Notes: a model not told the origin generated them from the letters alone. Shown: positions 26,126 through 35,167, counted from the first letter of the stretch. The stretch: 64,000 nt of DNA from Aeromonas caviae (GCF_000819785.1 NZ_CDBK01000088.1:130064-194063); one strand, 5' to 3'. Numbers and translations: made by a program.

Positions 26126-27803
26126 TCGCACCCTGCTCAATCAGACGTCCCTTGGCTGGTTGCTGCTGATCGCGCTGGTGGTGCTGGGGGCCGGGCTGGG
26201 TCTGCGGGATCCCTGGCCGGCGGACGAGCCGCGCTTCGCCCTGATCGCCCGGGAGATGGTGGAGAGCGGCCAGTGGCTCTTCCCCATGCGCGGCGGGGAG
26301 CTCTATCCGGACAAGCCGCCGCTATTTATGTGGGGGATCGCGATCGGTTATGTGTTGACTGGCTCCATCAAGGTGGCCTTTCTGCTACCCTCCCTGCTGG
26401 CGGGGTTGCTGACCCTGGTACTGGTGTGGGATCTGGGGCGCCGCCTGTGGGATCCGGCGACGGGATTTCTGGCGGGCTTGCTGCTGCTCTTTACCGTCCA
26501 GTTTACCCTGCAGGCCAAGACGGCGCAGATCGACGGCCTGGTCACCTTCTTCATCACCCTCGGTCTCTATGGTTTTCTGCGCTTCCTCCTCTGCGGTGGC
26601 GGGTGGCGCTGGTACTGGCTCGGCTGGTTTGCCGCAGGGCTTGGCGTCATCACCAAGGGGGTGGGAGTACTGGCCCTGCTGGTGCTGCTTCCCGCGCTCT
26701 GGACCCACAGGGCACAAATCCGCGCCGCGCCTTTGTCAGCCTGGCTGAAGGCCCTGCTCGGGCCGCTGGCCATGGCCCTGGCGATGGGCCTCTGGCTGGT
26801 CCCCATGCTGGAGGCCGTGACCCGAAGCGGGGATCCCCTCCTGCTGGCCTACAGAGACAACATACTGCTGCGCCAGACGGTGACTCGCTATACCAGCGCC
26901 TGGCACCACGTCAAACCCTTCTGGTACTACATCACCTCGGTGATCCCGCCGTTCTGGCTGCCGCTCTCCCTGCTGCTGCCCTGGCTGGTGGTGGCCTGGC
27001 GGCGCGCCATCCGGGCGCAGGACAGGCGTATCCTGCTGCTGCTGGGTTATCTGGTGCTGGTGGTGCTGTTTTTCTCCTGCTCGCCGGGCAAGCGGGGCGT
27101 CTACATCACACCCGGTACGCCCGCCCTGGCGCTCCTTACCGCACCCTTCATCGGCACCCTGCTGGTCCGGGTCTGGCCGGGGCGACTGCTGGCCGGGCTC
27201 GGCTGGCTGCTGGGGGAGGCAGGGCTGGTGGGGGCTCTGGTGCTGGCATTTAGCGACAGAGTGGCCAGCCGTCTGGGGGAACTGGGGCCGGATCCCTGGC
27301 TTCCCCTGCTGGTGCTGGGGGGATCCTTGCTGCTGATCAATGCCTGGCTTCGCCGGGCGCCACTGACCGCCATTCTCAGCTCCCTGGCAGTGGGGTGGCT
27401 GATCTACTCCTGCTGGATCAGCGTGCGCCTCAACGAGGTGCGCACCCCTCAGGCAGTCATGGCATTGGCGGCGCAGAAGGTGCCTGTGGGGGATGAACTG
27501 CTGCTGGCGGGCTTCAAAGAGCAACATCTGCTGTTTAGCCTGCAACCAGTGAAACATTACCCTTATCTGATGGGAGACGGGGAGCAGGCCCGGGAAGCTG
27601 CCGCCTGGATAGGGGCTGCCCCCGGGCGCTGGGTACTGGGGAGCGCCGACCTGATGGTGAGGTGTTTTGACTCCGCGAAGATGGAAAACCTCGGCAACCG
27701 TCACCGCACCGACTGGCTGCTGGCAGGCCCGCAGGCCCTCAAACCCGCCTGTCGTGGGCTCTCCCCCACCATGGTGCCCTTCAGCTATACCCCTTCATCC
27801 TGA
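26115..27803 (+). CDS. ArnT-like / PMT-family lipid-linked sugar transferase
   Basis: 562 residues, about the size of ArnT. The first periplasmic loop has PWPADEPRFALIAREM, matching the DE-x-R-Y/F-A motif that holds the catalytic acidic residues in GT-C enzymes of this family. About 11-12 membrane helices follow and a soluble periplasmic C-terminus begins near residue 430. It should transfer a sugar from undecaprenyl phosphate to lipid A or LPS on the periplasmic face. The sugar is unknown; neighbouring ugd and epimerase genes suggest a uronic acid. No arnA/B/D genes accompany it, so aminoarabinose is unlikely. Confidence 0.87.
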   Translation: MVSDRTLLNQTSLGWLLLIALVVLGAGLGLRDPWPADEPRFALIAREMVESGQWLFPMRGGELYPDKPPLFMWGIAIGYVLTGSIKVAFLLPSLLAGLLTLVLVWDLGRRLWDPATGFLAGLLLLFTVQFTLQAKTAQIDGLVTFFITLGLYGFLRFLLCGGGWRWYWLGWFAAGLGVITKGVGVLALLVLLPALWTHRAQIRAAPLSAWLKALLGPLAMALAMGLWLVPMLEAVTRSGDPLLLAYRDNILLRQTVTRYTSAWHHVKPFWYYITSVIPPFWLPLSLLLPWLVVAWRRAIRAQDRRILLLLGYLVLVVLFFSCSPGKRGVYITPGTPALALLTAPFIGTLLVRVWPGRLLAGLGWLLGEAGLVGALVLAFSDRVASRLGELGPDPWLPLLVLGGSLLLINAWLRRAPLTAILSSLAVGWLIYSCWISVRLNEVRTPQAVMALAAQKVPVGDELLLAGFKEQHLLFSLQPVKHYPYLMGDGEQAREAAAWIGAAPGRWVLGSADLMVRCFDSAKMENLGNRHRTDWLLAGPQALKPACRGLSPTMVPFSYTPSS

Positions 27804-27808
27804 GCGCA

Positions 27809-27852
27809 GGGTCTGAGCCAGGGGACCCTGCCACCTCGTTTGGCTCAGACCC
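27809..27852. terminator. inverted repeat between convergent operons
   Basis: GGGTCTGAGCCA (27809-27820) and TGGCTCAGACCC (27841-27852) are exact 12-base complements with a 20-base loop. The right arm includes the stop codon of the leftward epimerase gene. Probably a shared transcription stop for both operons although T-runs are lacking. Confidence 0.55.
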
Positions 27853-28843
27853 GGTAGTAGTCCCGATACCAGCGGACAAAGCTGTCGACCCCTTCCTTGA
27901 GTCCGATACGGGGGCGATAGCCCGTGGCGTCGAACAGCGAGCGGGTGTCGGCCCAGGTGGCGAGCACGTCGCCGGGCTGCATGGGCAGCATGTTGCGGAT
28001 GGCCCGTTTGCCGAGGGCCGACTCGATGGCATTCACGAAGTCCAGCAGCCTGACCGGGCTGCCGTTGCCGATGTTGAAGAGGCGATAGGGGGCCGGGCTG
28101 GCATCCGGGGCCCCCTGCCAGTGGGCATCGCCCGCGGGGGGGCTGTCTGATATGCGCACTATCCCCTCGACGATGTCGTCGACATGGGTGAAATCCCGGC
28201 TGAGCTGGCCCTGGTTGTAGAGGTCGATGGGGTCGCCGTTCAGGATGGCGTGCACGAACTTGAACAGGGCCATGTCGGGCCGGCCCCAGGGGCCGTAGAC
28301 GGTGAAAAAGCGCAGCCCGGTGGTGGGCAGGCCGTAGAGATGGGAGTAGGAGTGGGCCATCAGCTCCCCCGCCTTCTTGCTCGCCGCATAGAGGGAGACG
28401 GGATGATCCGCCCCATCGGACGGTTTGAACGGCATCTGTTCGTTCAGCCCGTAGACCGAGCTGGAGGAGGCATAGACCAGATGCTGCACCCGGGTCTGGC
28501 GACACCCCTCCAGCACTGTAAGGTGGCCGGTGAGGTTGCTGTCGGCGTAGGCGAAGGGGTTGTCCAGGGAGTAGCGCACCCCGGCCTGGGCCCCCAGATG
28601 GATCACCCGGTCAAACTGCTCGCGGGCAAAGAGCGAGGCCATGGCCGCGCGGTCCGCGAGATCGGTGCGCTCGAAGCGAAAGCCGGGTAGAGGCGTGAGC
28701 AGGGCGAGGCGCGCCTCCTTGAGGCTCACCGCGTAGTAGTCGTTGAGGTTGTCTATCCCCACCACCTGATGGCCGTCGCCACAAAGCCTGCGCGCCACAT
28801 GAAATCCGATAAACCCGGCGGCGCCGGTGACGAGGTACTTCAT
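27845..28843 (-). CDS. NAD-dependent UDP-sugar epimerase, probable UDP-glucuronate 4-epimerase
   Basis: 332 residues of the extended short-chain dehydrogenase type. TGAAGFIGFHVARRL near the N-terminus binds NAD; YASSSSVYG and Y-AASK provide the Ser and Tyr/Lys catalytic set; RFFTVYGPWGRPDMA is typical of UDP-glucuronate 4-epimerases, which convert UDP-GlcA to UDP-GalA. The start overlaps the stop of ugd by four bases (ATGA), so substrate-making Ugd and this enzyme are co-translated. The call of GlcA rather than Glc as substrate rests on that coupling and the family pattern. Confidence 0.88.
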   Translation of the reverse strand: MKYLVTGAAGFIGFHVARRLCGDGHQVVGIDNLNDYYAVSLKEARLALLTPLPGFRFERTDLADRAAMASLFAREQFDRVIHLGAQAGVRYSLDNPFAYADSNLTGHLTVLEGCRQTRVQHLVYASSSSVYGLNEQMPFKPSDGADHPVSLYAASKKAGELMAHSYSHLYGLPTTGLRFFTVYGPWGRPDMALFKFVHAILNGDPIDLYNQGQLSRDFTHVDDIVEGIVRISDSPPAGDAHWQGAPDASPAPYRLFNIGNGSPVRLLDFVNAIESALGKRAIRNMLPMQPGDVLATWADTRSLFDATGYRPRIGLKEGVDSFVRWYRDYYRV

Positions 28844-30189
28844 CGCTCCTCCTGATGAGCCAGGCTGTCGCCACGGCCGATGGCATAGTAGGTGAAACCG
28901 CGCTGGCGCAGACGGGCCGGATCATAGAGGTTGCGGCCGTCGAAGATGATGGCCTGCTTCAGGGTCTGGCGAAGCAGGTCGAAATCCGGTGCGCGGAACT
29001 GTTGCCACTCTGTGCAGACGAGCAGGGCATCGGCCCCCTGAAGGGCGGCTTCCTGGGTGTCGCACAGGGTCAAGTCCGCCCGCTGGCCATAGAGGCGGGC
29101 GGCCTCGGTCATGGCCTCGGGGTCGAACGCCTGCACCTTGCCTCCTGCCGCCCAGATCGCCTCCATCAGCACCCTGCTCGGGGCTTCGCGCATGTCGTCG
29201 GTATTGGGTTTGAAGGCGAGTCCCCATAACGCGAAGGTGCGCCCCGACAGACTGGCACCAAAATGGTGGTGCAGCCGGGTCATGAGCCTGTGCTTCTGCG
29301 CCTCGTTGACCTGCTCCACCGAGCGCAGCAGGGGGGTCTCGCACCCCGCCTCCTTCGCGGTGTGGATCAGCGCCCTGACATCCTTGGGGAAGCAGGATCC
29401 GCCATAACCGCAGCCCGGGTAGATGAAGTGGTGGCCGATGCGCGGATCGGCACCAATGCCCTTGCGCACCTCCTCGATGTCGGCGCCCAGGGCTTCGGCC
29501 AGGGTGGCCATCTCGTTCATGAAGGAGATGCGGGTCGCCAGCATGGCGTTGGCGGCGTACTTGGTCAGTTCGGCGCTGCGTGCATCCATCCGCAGGATGC
29601 GGTCTCGCTTGCGGTTGAAGGGGGCGTAGAGCTCCTCCAACAGAGAGAAGGCGTGATCGGAGTCGGTGCCGATGATGATGCGATCCGGCCGCAGGCAGTC
29701 GGCGACGGCGGCGCCCTCCTTGAGAAATTCGGGGTTGGAAACCACGTCGAGCGGAAGGTCGAGACCACGGTCGGCGAGGCGCTCCGCAATGTGTCGCTGT
29801 ACCCGGCTGGCGGTGCCGACAGGCACAGTGCTCTTGTTGACCACCACCTTGCCCCCTTGCATCAGGCGGCCTATGGTGTCCGCCACCGTCATCACCTGAT
29901 GGAGGTCGGCGGACCCGTCCTCGTCCGGCGGCGTTCCGACCGCGATGAAGATAAGCTCGGCAAACTCCACCGCCCGGGCCGGGTCTGTGGTGAAGATCAG
30001 GCGACCGGCCTGATGGTTGCGCTGCACCAGGGGGGCGAGACCGGGCTCGAAGAGGGGAATGCGCCCCTCTTTCAGGCCCGCGACCTTGTCGGCATCCACA
30101 TCCACGCAGGCCACCTTGTGACCCATCTCCGCCAGTACGGCGGCCTGAACCAACCCGACATAACCTATTCCGAATACGGTGACTCTCAT
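28840..30189 (-). CDS. ugd: UDP-glucose 6-dehydrogenase
   Basis: 449 residues. N-terminal Rossmann motif FGIGYVGLVQAAVLAEMGH, the central dimerisation helix, and the catalytic cysteine in YPGCGYGGSCFPKD. It oxidises UDP-glucose to UDP-glucuronate with two NAD+. The ATG at 30189 begins MRVTVFGIGYVG as in characterised enzymes and is preceded by GCGGAAC; a start 36 bases earlier has no ribosome-binding site. First gene of the two-gene operon with the epimerase. Confidence 0.95.
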   Translation of the reverse strand: MRVTVFGIGYVGLVQAAVLAEMGHKVACVDVDADKVAGLKEGRIPLFEPGLAPLVQRNHQAGRLIFTTDPARAVEFAELIFIAVGTPPDEDGSADLHQVMTVADTIGRLMQGGKVVVNKSTVPVGTASRVQRHIAERLADRGLDLPLDVVSNPEFLKEGAAVADCLRPDRIIIGTDSDHAFSLLEELYAPFNRKRDRILRMDARSAELTKYAANAMLATRISFMNEMATLAEALGADIEEVRKGIGADPRIGHHFIYPGCGYGGSCFPKDVRALIHTAKEAGCETPLLRSVEQVNEAQKHRLMTRLHHHFGASLSGRTFALWGLAFKPNTDDMREAPSRVLMEAIWAAGGKVQAFDPEAMTEAARLYGQRADLTLCDTQEAALQGADALLVCTEWQQFRAPDFDLLRQTLKQAIIFDGRNLYDPARLRQRGFTYYAIGRGDSLAHQEER

Positions 30190-30363
30190 CCGCTGTTGTT
30201 CCGCTGGCAGTGACAAGCGACTCATTCTAGAACGATTCGGGCGCAGGGGCAGCGGCCCGTTTCAGGTTTTTCAGCATCAGGCCGGCGGTGAGCGTGGGAC
30301 ATTTTGGTGCAAGGATTGTAACGCCTGGATGACGCGCACCATTTTGGCGCGTGAAGGGCGGGA

Positions 30364-30383
30364 CTTGTGATCCATCTCACTCA
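30364..30383 (+). promoter_or_regulatory. predicted CRP binding site upstream of YitT-family gene
   Basis: TGTGATCCATCTCACT (30366-30381) fits TGTGA-N6-TCACA with one mismatch. It lies about 100 bases before the YitT-like gene and about 180 bases from ugd. A GC-rich hairpin AGCCCCG/CGGGGCT follows at 30408-30426. crp itself is at 48.4-49.1 kb. Confidence 0.65.
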
Positions 30384-30481
30384 AAATGGAGACTGTCGGC
30401 AGAACGAAGCCCCGGTTCACGGGGCTCGCTCCGCCCGACGGGCGGCCAATACTCTCTTGCTTCGCGACTGGATACCTGGTT

Positions 30482-31090
30482 ATGGACAACACTTCACGCT
30501 CTGCGCATCCACTATATGAGGATGTGCTCGCCTTGCTGACCGCAGCAGGCTTCGTTTCCCTCGGCATCTTCCTGTTCCATCAGGTCGGCCTGCTCACCGG
30601 TGGCACCGCCGGCCTGGCGCTGCTGCTGCAGCAGGTGACCGGCATCAGCTTCGGCCTGCTGTTCTTCGCCATGAACCTGCCTTTCTATGCCCTGGCCTGG
30701 CTCAGAATGGGGCCGCGTTTCACCCTCAATACCTTTGCCGCCGTGGCCACCGTCTCCTTCATGACGGATCACCTCAACGCCGTGCTGCAAATCGGCAAGA
30801 TCGAACCCGTCTATGCGGCGCTGATCGGCGGCACCCTGATCGGCATGGGGCTGCTCATCATGTTCCGCCACAAGGCGAGCCTGGGGGGCTTCAACATCCT
30901 GGCGCTCTTCATTCAGGACAGATGGGGTGTGCGGGCAGGCAAGCTGCAAATGGGGCTGGATTGCGCCATCGTGGTCGCCTCTTTCTTCGTGGTCTCCCCC
31001 TGGCTGCTGGTGCTTTCCGTGGTGGCAGCCATCATCTGTAACCTAGTGTTGACACTCAATCACAAGCCGGGGCGCTACCAGATAGCCTGA
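30482..31090 (+). CDS. YitT-family inner membrane protein
   Basis: 202 residues with five to six hydrophobic segments. GIFLFHQVGLLTGGTAGLAL is the family signature, as is the second GG-rich turn KASLGGFNILALF. The ATG at 30482 is chosen because upstream in-frame codons would place proline/arginine-rich sequence before the first helix. Substrate unknown; the family is widespread and some members are linked to amino acid or small-molecule transport only by genome context. Control by CRP is suggested by the upstream site. Confidence 0.85.
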   Translation: MDNTSRSAHPLYEDVLALLTAAGFVSLGIFLFHQVGLLTGGTAGLALLLQQVTGISFGLLFFAMNLPFYALAWLRMGPRFTLNTFAAVATVSFMTDHLNAVLQIGKIEPVYAALIGGTLIGMGLLIMFRHKASLGGFNILALFIQDRWGVRAGKLQMGLDCAIVVASFFVVSPWLLVLSVVAAIICNLVLTLNHKPGRYQIA

Positions 31091-31137
31091 TGTGCCCAGG
31101 GGAGTTGCCCAGCAGGTCAGCCCAGGGCTGGATACCG

Positions 31138-31168
31138 AAAAAAGACAGAGCGCCTGATGGCGCTCTGT
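31138..31168 (-). terminator. Rho-independent terminator of hmuTUV operon
   Basis: Read on the minus strand: ACAGAGCGCC, loop, GGCGCTCTGT then CTTTTTTC. It is 20 bases past the stop of hmuV. Confidence 0.85.
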
Positions 31169-31187
31169 TGCTATCTGCCCCTGGGGG

Positions 31188-31979
31188 TCACACCACCATG
31201 GGGACGCCGCTCTCGGGGTGGTGGATCACCTGTGCGGGGTAGTCGTAGAGTCGCGCGATGAGCGCCGGGGTCAGCACCTCGCCTGCGCTGCCGTCAGCCA
31301 TCAGCCTGCCCTGCTCCAGCATCACCAGCCTATCGGCGTAGCGGGCTGCCAGATTGAGGTCGTGCAACACCACCAGCACGGCGGTGTTGCGACCGGCCAG
31401 CGCCCGGGCCATGGCGAGCAACTGGTGCTGGTATTTGAGATCCAGCGCCGAGGTGGGCTCGTCCAGCAGCAGCAGCCGCGCTTGCTGCGGTTCCTCCGGG
31501 GCCTGCCAGATCTGGGCCAGCACCCGGGCGAACTGCACCCGTTGACGCTCCCCGCCGGAGAGGCCGGGATAGAGGCGGTTCGCCAGATGGTCGACTCCGG
31601 CGTGGGTCATGGCGGCGCGGACAATCTCGTCGCGCCGGCTGGCAGGCTCGCTGTGGGGCAGCCGGCCCATGGCCACCACCTCTTCGCACAGGAAGGGGAA
31701 GCTCAAGGAGGAGCTTTGCGGCAGCACACCGACCCGGTGGGCCAGAGCGTTGTCGGCCCACCCCCTGCGGGTCTGGCCGAACAGGTGGATCTCCCCTTCA
31801 TGTTCCAGCTCGCCGGTCAGGCACTTGAGCAGCGAGCTTTTGCCCGCCCCGTTGGGGCCGAGCAGGGCGGTCAGGCTGCCGGCATGCAGGTCGAGATCCA
31901 GGCTGTCCAGGATAAGTCGGTTGCCACGACTGAGGCGAAGGCCCCGGCAACTGAGCAGGGGGGAGGGGGATCCGGGCAA
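31188..31979 (-). CDS. hmuV: hemin ABC transporter ATP-binding protein
   Basis: 263 residues. Walker A GPNGAGKSS, signature LSGGERQRVQFARVL, Walker B LLLLDEPTSALD and H-loop VLHDLNLAARYAD are all present. It powers heme import through HmuU. The start is a TTG at 31979, nine bases after AGGAG; no better ATG exists upstream. Last gene of hmuTUV and followed by a strong terminator. Confidence 0.95.
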   Translation of the reverse strand: MPGSPSPLLSCRGLRLSRGNRLILDSLDLDLHAGSLTALLGPNGAGKSSLLKCLTGELEHEGEIHLFGQTRRGWADNALAHRVGVLPQSSSLSFPFLCEEVVAMGRLPHSEPASRRDEIVRAAMTHAGVDHLANRLYPGLSGGERQRVQFARVLAQIWQAPEEPQQARLLLLDEPTSALDLKYQHQLLAMARALAGRNTAVLVVLHDLNLAARYADRLVMLEQGRLMADGSAGEVLTPALIARLYDYPAQVIHHPESGVPMVV

Positions 31980-31994
31980 GGTGGCGATCTCCTG

Positions 31995-33023
31995 TTACAG
32001 GGTTCGGCGGCTCTTGACCAAGAGCCAGATGAAGAAGGGGGCACCCAGCAGAGCGGTGATGATGCCGACCGGCAGCTCGGCCGGTGCGAGCAGGGTACGC
32101 GCCAGCATGTCGGCCCCCAGCAGCAGGCCAGCCCCCAGCAGGGCAGACAGCGGCAACAGGCGGACATGGTTGGGTCCGGCCAGCAGCCGTACCAGATGGG
32201 GAACCACCAGGCCGACAAAGCCGATCATGCCGGCCACCGCCACCGCCACGCCGACACCGGCAGCGGTGAGCAGGATGAGGCGACGCTTCAGCGTCTGCAC
32301 GTTCACCCCCAGGTGCCGTGCCTCTCCCTCTCCCAGCAGCAGGGCGTTGAGGGGATTGGCATCGCGCATGAACAGCAGCAGCAAAGCGGCCAGGGTCAGC
32401 AGCGCCAGTGTCACATCGACCGGCTTGCCTGCCGCCAGGGAGCCCATCTGCCACAGGCTCAAGTTGCGCAGCATCTGATCGTCGGCGAGATAGGTGAGCA
32501 GTCCGATGACGGCACCGGAGAGCGCCGTGATGGCCACCCCGGCCAGCAGCATCACGGTGACCGAGGTGCCCCCTTCCCGGGTACCCAGCAGATAGACGAG
32601 GGTGGTGGTGAGGGCTCCGCCGAGAAAGGCGAGCAGGGGCAGCAACCCCAGGCCGAGCAGGCTCTGCAGGTGCGAGCCCAACGGGGCGAGCAGCACGATG
32701 GCCAGGGCCGCGCCGAGTGCCGCCCCACCCGACACCCCTATGATGCCGGGGTCTGCCAGGGGGTTGCGAAACAGTCCCTGCATGACGGCGCCGCAGAGGC
32801 CGAGAATGCCCCCCACGGCGATGCAGAGCAGGGTTCGTGGCAGACGGATCTCCTGCACGATCAATAATTTGTGAGCCTCAATCCCGCTCTGTGGTCCGGC
32901 AAACAGGGCGCGCAGGCTCTCGCCAAGGGAGAGGGACATGGGGCCGGTCGCGAGGGACCCGACCAGCAGCAACGCCAGCGCGCAGCCGGTCAGGGCGAGC
33001 AGCCAGGGCAGAGGCAGGCGCAT
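31995..33023 (-). CDS. hmuU: hemin ABC transporter permease
   Basis: 342 residues of the FecCD/BtuC type with about ten membrane helices. GGILGLCGAVMQGLFRNPLADPGIIGVSGGAALGA contains the conserved loop that contacts the ATPase. The ATG at 33023 overlaps the hmuT stop (TGATG). It passes heme delivered by HmuT across the inner membrane. Confidence 0.94.
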   Translation of the reverse strand: MRLPLPWLLALTGCALALLLVGSLATGPMSLSLGESLRALFAGPQSGIEAHKLLIVQEIRLPRTLLCIAVGGILGLCGAVMQGLFRNPLADPGIIGVSGGAALGAALAIVLLAPLGSHLQSLLGLGLLPLLAFLGGALTTTLVYLLGTREGGTSVTVMLLAGVAITALSGAVIGLLTYLADDQMLRNLSLWQMGSLAAGKPVDVTLALLTLAALLLLFMRDANPLNALLLGEGEARHLGVNVQTLKRRLILLTAAGVGVAVAVAGMIGFVGLVVPHLVRLLAGPNHVRLLPLSALLGAGLLLGADMLARTLLAPAELPVGIITALLGAPFFIWLLVKSRRTL

Positions 33024-33868
33024 CAGGAACCCTGCTTGATCCACTGGGCGATCTGGTTCGCCTGTTGCAGGGAACGAAGGCTGAGGCCCCCTTGCAGGGC
33101 ATGTCCGTCGATGGCGTGGATGGCCTTGTTCTTGCCTGCCGGGGTGGCTGACAGGGCGGGCACCTGGCTCAGAACGGCGTCAGGATCCTGATACTGCTGC
33201 CAGTCGCGGCCGCTCACCAGCACCAGATCAGGTTGCAGCTCGATGAGGGATTCGGTGGAAACGGGCTTGTAGTCGTGGAGCCCAGCCACCGGATTGACGC
33301 CGCCCGCCAGGGTGACGAGGGCGCTGGCGGTGGTGTTGCCACCGGCGATGCTGGTGGGCTGACCCTTGTGCAACAGCAGGAAGGCGACCTTGAGGGGCTT
33401 GTTCTGCTTCGCCTGCGCCGCCAGGGTGTCGCTCTGGGCGGCAATCTCCTCCTTGAGCTTGCTCCCTGCCGCCTGGTCACCCAGGAGATGGGCCAGGGTG
33501 TCGATACGCTCGTTGAGGTTGGCCAGCGTAGGGGCTGTGGCCATGACCTCGACCTTGACGTTGGCACGGCGCAACTGATCAAGCGTGCTGTTCGGGCCCA
33601 TCTCGTCGCTGCCGACCACCAGGGTCGGAGAGAGGCTCAGGATCCCTTCGGCGGCGAGGGCGCGGTGATAGCCGACCTTGGGCACGCCTCTGGGCTCCGG
33701 ACTGCTGACATCGGTGGCGACCAGGCTCTGCTCGCCCCCCAGCGCCAGGATGAGTTCCGTGGTGGCGGGGCCTATGCTGACGATACGCTCCCCCGCCATG
33801 ACGGATGGGGAAGAGAGGGAAAGGGCACAGCCGAGCAGGCTGAATGTGAGGGCAATACGACGGCCCAT
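33023..33868 (-). CDS. hmuT: periplasmic hemin-binding protein
   Basis: 281 residues with a signal peptide ending SVMA-G. TroA/BtuF-type fold. Tyr67 in KVGYHRALAAEGIL matches the tyrosine that coordinates heme iron in HmuT/ShuT proteins, which separates it from siderophore binders. It receives heme from the outer membrane receptor and gives it to HmuUV. A Fur-like box lies 70 bases upstream, shared with divergent hutX. Confidence 0.94.
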   Translation of the reverse strand: MGRRIALTFSLLGCALSLSSPSVMAGERIVSIGPATTELILALGGEQSLVATDVSSPEPRGVPKVGYHRALAAEGILSLSPTLVVGSDEMGPNSTLDQLRRANVKVEVMATAPTLANLNERIDTLAHLLGDQAAGSKLKEEIAAQSDTLAAQAKQNKPLKVAFLLLHKGQPTSIAGGNTTASALVTLAGGVNPVAGLHDYKPVSTESLIELQPDLVLVSGRDWQQYQDPDAVLSQVPALSATPAGKNKAIHAIDGHALQGGLSLRSLQQANQIAQWIKQGS

Positions 33869-33937
33869 GCGAACCTCCGAAGGGTGAATGAAATAGGGTT
33901 GCCGCCGAGAATATCAAGTCGTCCATCAAAATGCACT

Positions 33938-33956
33938 GAGAATGAAAGCGATTATC
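33938..33956. promoter_or_regulatory. predicted Fur box between hmuTUV and hutXZ
   Basis: The 19 bases starting GAGAATGAAAG and ending GATTATC match the GATAATGATAATCATTATC consensus at 14 positions. It is centred in the divergent promoter region and would repress both operons when iron is plentiful. Confidence 0.75.
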
Positions 33957-34035
33957 AATTGCGTTACTTGGGGCGCTTTATTACAGTATCCGCCGCGACA
34001 CCGAGCACCATCGCCAGATCATCCAGGGAGAACCG

Positions 34036-34548
34036 ATGAGCATTGCACAACGCATTCACGCGCTGCTGGAGCAAGACCCCAGCGCCCACCCGTCCACCCT
34101 CGCCACCGAGCTGGCCGTCAGCGAATGGGAGGTGGTACGCCATCTGCCTGCCGCCCTGATGGCGCAAGTGCCGGCCGGGGAGGCCGAAGCCCTGCTGGCG
34201 GACCTGGCCAGTTGGGGTCAGGTGACCACCATCGTCGAATCCGATGGCTCCATCTTCGAGGTGAAGGCTCCCTTCCCCAAGGGCAAGAACGCGCGCGGCT
34301 ACTACAACCTGATGGGGCGGGACGGGGAGCTGCACGGCCACCTCAAGCTCGACAACGTGGCAGGCATCGCCCTGGTCAGCAAGCTCTTCATGGGCAAGGA
34401 GGGGCACTCCTTCCAGTTCTTCGGCCACAGTGGCCGCTGCATTTTCAAGATCTACCTGGGCCGGGACGAGCAGCGTCAACTGCTGCCTGAGCAGGTGGAG
34501 CGTTTCATGGCCCTGCGCCGTCAGTATCAAGAGGAAGTGAAAGCATGA
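34036..34548 (+). CDS. hutX: cytosolic heme utilization carrier HutX/HuvX
   Basis: 170 residues of the HutX/HuvX/ChuX type. The fold markers are VVRHLPAALM, GSIFEVKAPFPKGKNARGYYNL, GHLKLDNVAGIALVSKLFMG and SFQFFGHSGRCIFKIYLG. In Vibrio, HutX binds heme and hands it to HutZ, which also fits its translational coupling (ATGA overlap) to the next gene. hutW, the radical-SAM gene that heads this operon in Vibrio, is absent here. Confidence 0.93.
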   Translation: MSIAQRIHALLEQDPSAHPSTLATELAVSEWEVVRHLPAALMAQVPAGEAEALLADLASWGQVTTIVESDGSIFEVKAPFPKGKNARGYYNLMGRDGELHGHLKLDNVAGIALVSKLFMGKEGHSFQFFGHSGRCIFKIYLGRDEQRQLLPEQVERFMALRRQYQEEVKA

Positions 34549-35102
34549 GTGAACGTCAGGAGCGCCTGCAAAACCGCCTGCAACCGGAGATCCGCGAGTT
34601 CCGCGACGGTTGCCGTACCCTGCAGCTCGCCACTGTGGATGGCGAAGGCAACCCCAATGCCAGCTATGCCCCCTTCGTGCTGCAGGAAGATGGATACTAT
34701 GTGCTCATCTCCGAGATAGCTCGCCACGCCCGCAACCTGCAACAGGTGCCCAAGGTATCGCTGATGCTGATTGAGGACGAAACCGGTGCCCGCGAGCTGT
34801 TTGCCCGCAAGCGTCTGACCTTCGATGCGGTCGCCGAGGTGGTGGCCCGCGACGACGCACGCTGGGAGAAGGCCGTTGCGGCGCTGGAAGGGCGCTTCGG
34901 CGAGATAGTCAAAGGGCTCTCCAACCTCAAGGACTTCGTGCTGTTTAGGCTCAAGCCCGAGCAGGGATTGTTCGTCAAGGGATTCGGTCAGGCGTTCCGT
35001 GTCTCCGGCGACGAACTGGTGGACTTCGTTCACCTGGTGGAAGGGCACAAACGCATCGACAATGGCGCCGAGCTGACCAGCCCGGCGGATGAACCCGTTT
35101 GA
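34545..35102 (+). CDS. hutZ: heme-degrading protein HutZ
   Basis: 185 residues, split-barrel (pyridoxamine oxidase-like) fold. The N-terminal FRDGCRTLQLATVDGEGNPNASYAP strand-turn and the C-terminal GFGQAF...HKRIDN region match HutZ; the histidine in VEGHKR corresponds to the heme ligand region of the Vibrio protein. HutZ oxidises heme to release iron in the cytoplasm. It is the last gene before a strong terminator. Confidence 0.92.
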   Translation: MSERQERLQNRLQPEIREFRDGCRTLQLATVDGEGNPNASYAPFVLQEDGYYVLISEIARHARNLQQVPKVSLMLIEDETGARELFARKRLTFDAVAEVVARDDARWEKAVAALEGRFGEIVKGLSNLKDFVLFRLKPEQGLFVKGFGQAFRVSGDELVDFVHLVEGHKRIDNGAELTSPADEPV

Positions 35103-35127
35103 GGGGACAGTTAGCGAGATGAGAAAA

Positions 35128-35155
35128 CGGGCAGCCTGGGCTGCCCATTTTGTTG
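35128..35155 (+). terminator. Rho-independent terminator after hutXZ
   Basis: GGGCAGC, loop CTGG, GCTGCCC then ATTTTGTTGTT. Located 26 bases past the hutZ stop and may also serve the convergent lipoprotein gene. Confidence 0.8.
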
Positions 35156-35167
35156 TTATGTCCCGGG

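Noticed and set aside
31218-32867. 549-codon plus-strand frame over hmuV/hmuU
   Set aside because: Gln/Gly/His-rich shadow; all transporter motifs are on the minus strand.
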